Below are positions 11,548-12,210 of a stretch of DNA of 12,210 nt, piece by piece (position 1 is the stretch's first letter; each line of letters opens with the position of its first letter). The DNA lies in contig OMIJ01000102.1 of NCBI GenBank assembly GCA_900299065.1, positions 1 to 12,210 on the forward strand, in the 5' to 3' direction. The notes under the pieces were generated by a model, which was not told where the DNA came from, searched no databases, and worked only from the letters and a program-made list of their open reading frames with translations. Both the position numbers and the translations under genes were made by a program. The stretch is from Hyphomicrobiales bacterium (GTDB lineage: Bacteria; Pseudomonadota; Alphaproteobacteria; Rhizobiales; Beijerinckiaceae).

Positions 11548-12210
11548 TCAGTTCGTCAAATCAAGGGCTGAGGCTTGATGCGATGGGCGTAACAGAGCAC
11601 TTTGGGCAATGACAGGTTTGATAAAGCCGCCACCCAAGACACGGGCATTTGGCTCACTCGATTGATAGAAGACGCAGGCCTGGCCGGGCGAGACGCCTGT
11701 CTCGCCTTGTAATAATTCGACGCGTATACCTTCGCTATCGCGATACAGAATGGCTGGAGCAGGCGGGCGCGTCGAGCGCAGACGCACCGCCAATTCCAAT
11801 CCTGATTCAGGCACGTCTTCAAGTGTGCCGGGACCTATCCAATTCACATCACGCAAAAGCACTTGATGCGTGGCAAGCGCCTCGCGTGGCCCTACAATCA
11901 CGCGATGTGCATTGGCATCAATGCGCACCACAAACAAAGGCTCGCCACCACCCGCACGCACATCTGTTATACCTAGGCCTCGTCTCTGACCGATTGTGTA
12001 ATGAATGACACCGGAATGCTGCCCCAATATGCGCCCGTCAACATGGACTATATCGCCAGCCTCAATGGCGCCGGGGCGTAAACGCTCAATCACATCGGTA
12101 TATTTGCCAGCGGGGACAAAACAAATGTCCTGACTATCGGGCTTGTCTGCCACAACAAGGTCAAAGCTGCGCGCCAATTCTCGCACCTCTGATTTGGGCA
12201 AATCACCCAG
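11548..12210 (-). CDS. mnmA: tRNA-specific 2-thiouridylase MnmA, 5' partial
   Basis: About 221 C-terminal residues are present, read from the window edge. The frame continues upstream (LGDLPKSEVRELA), so the TTG at 12201 is an internal Leu. MnmA uses ATP and a persulfide relay to thiolate uridine-34 of tRNA Lys, Glu and Gln. The diagnostic motif is ADKPDSQDICFVP, whose Cys corresponds to the catalytic Cys199 of the E. coli enzyme. HYTIGQRRGLGI and the FVVRID-x-x-x-x-RVIVGPREAL block follow, then the C-terminal beta-barrel with VRLRSTRPP and GVSPGQACVFY, all in the usual order. The N-terminal ATP-binding PP-loop lies outside the window. The gene reads through to the methyltransferase after 9 bases. 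Confidence 0.96.
   Translation of the reverse strand: MGDLPKSEVRELARSFDLVVADKPDSQDICFVPAGKYTDVIERLRPGAIEAGDIVHVDGRILGQHSGVIHYTIGQRRGLGITDVRAGGGEPLFVVRIDANAHRVIVGPREALATHQVLLRDVNWIGPGTLEDVPESGLELAVRLRSTRPPAPAILYRDSEGIRVELLQGETGVSPGQACVFYQSSEPNARVLGGGFIKPVIAQSALLRPSHQASALDLTN

Noticed and set aside
1..12210. A multi-gene defence, biosynthetic or mobile system
   Set aside because: No nuclease-toxin pairs, CRISPR repeats, integrase/transposase, att-like repeats beside the tRNA, or modular synthase genes were seen; the genes are mostly single housekeeping or envelope functions.

Overview
The window looks like core-type chromosome of an alphaproteobacterium, most likely Hyphomicrobiales or a relative. 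The evidence is the alphaproteobacterial style of the MnmA, methyltransferase, YaiI/YqxD and S10 peptidase proteins, the two-subunit isoquinoline-1-oxidoreductase-type molybdenum enzyme with a Tat leader, and a tRNA-Met with an encoded CCA end. Base composition appears moderate (near 50% GC by eye, not calculated). There is no transposase, integrase, phage gene, CRISPR array or rRNA.

Layout. 1-577 is the 3' part of a crotonase-fold (enoyl-CoA hydratase/isomerase) gene that lacks the usual catalytic glutamates. 578-771 is non-coding and holds a 16-base dyad and a strong 16-bp hairpin. 772-1278 encodes an unassigned helical protein whose pattern recalls the flagellar chaperone FliS. 1311-1463 is a candidate 50-residue membrane protein. 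1596-1946 encodes a small secreted protein with two cysteines, preceded by an FNR/FixK-like dyad. 2001-2627 is a LysE/RhtB-family exporter. It converges on 2654-4213 (minus), a secreted serine carboxypeptidase-like protein of family S10. 4214-4409 is the divergent spacer.

4410-7070 is a two-gene operon for a molybdenum hydroxylase: a small 2x[2Fe-2S] subunit with a TTG start, then a large Mo-pterin subunit with a twin-arginine signal. Two hairpins follow (7086-7155). 7200-7679 is a YaiI/YqxD (UPF0178) protein. 7748-9490 is a polytopic membrane enzyme of the alkaline phosphatase/LTA-synthase-like superfamily. 9647-10579 is an atypical NAD(P)-binding epimerase-like protein. On the minus strand, 12210-11548 is the 3' part of mnmA (tRNA 2-thiouridylase), 11538-10855 is a SAM methyltransferase that may methylate phosphatidylethanolamine, and 10698-10622 is tRNA-Met(CAT) with a TTGACA promoter.

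How the genes work together. The only clear functional partnership is the molybdenum hydroxylase pair: the FeS subunit passes electrons from the Mo subunit, and the complex is probably exported folded on the large subunit's Tat signal. mnmA and the methyltransferase are a tight pair of unrelated functions. Several products act at or beyond the inner membrane (exporter, secreted peptidase, secreted two-Cys protein, membrane phospho-transferase, Mo enzyme), but nothing shows that they form one pathway. I found no convincing new multi-gene system. The most unusual points are the FliS-like orphan with its hairpin-rich leader, the crotonase without catalytic glutamates, the small membrane protein and the Ser-nucleophile phospho-transferase.
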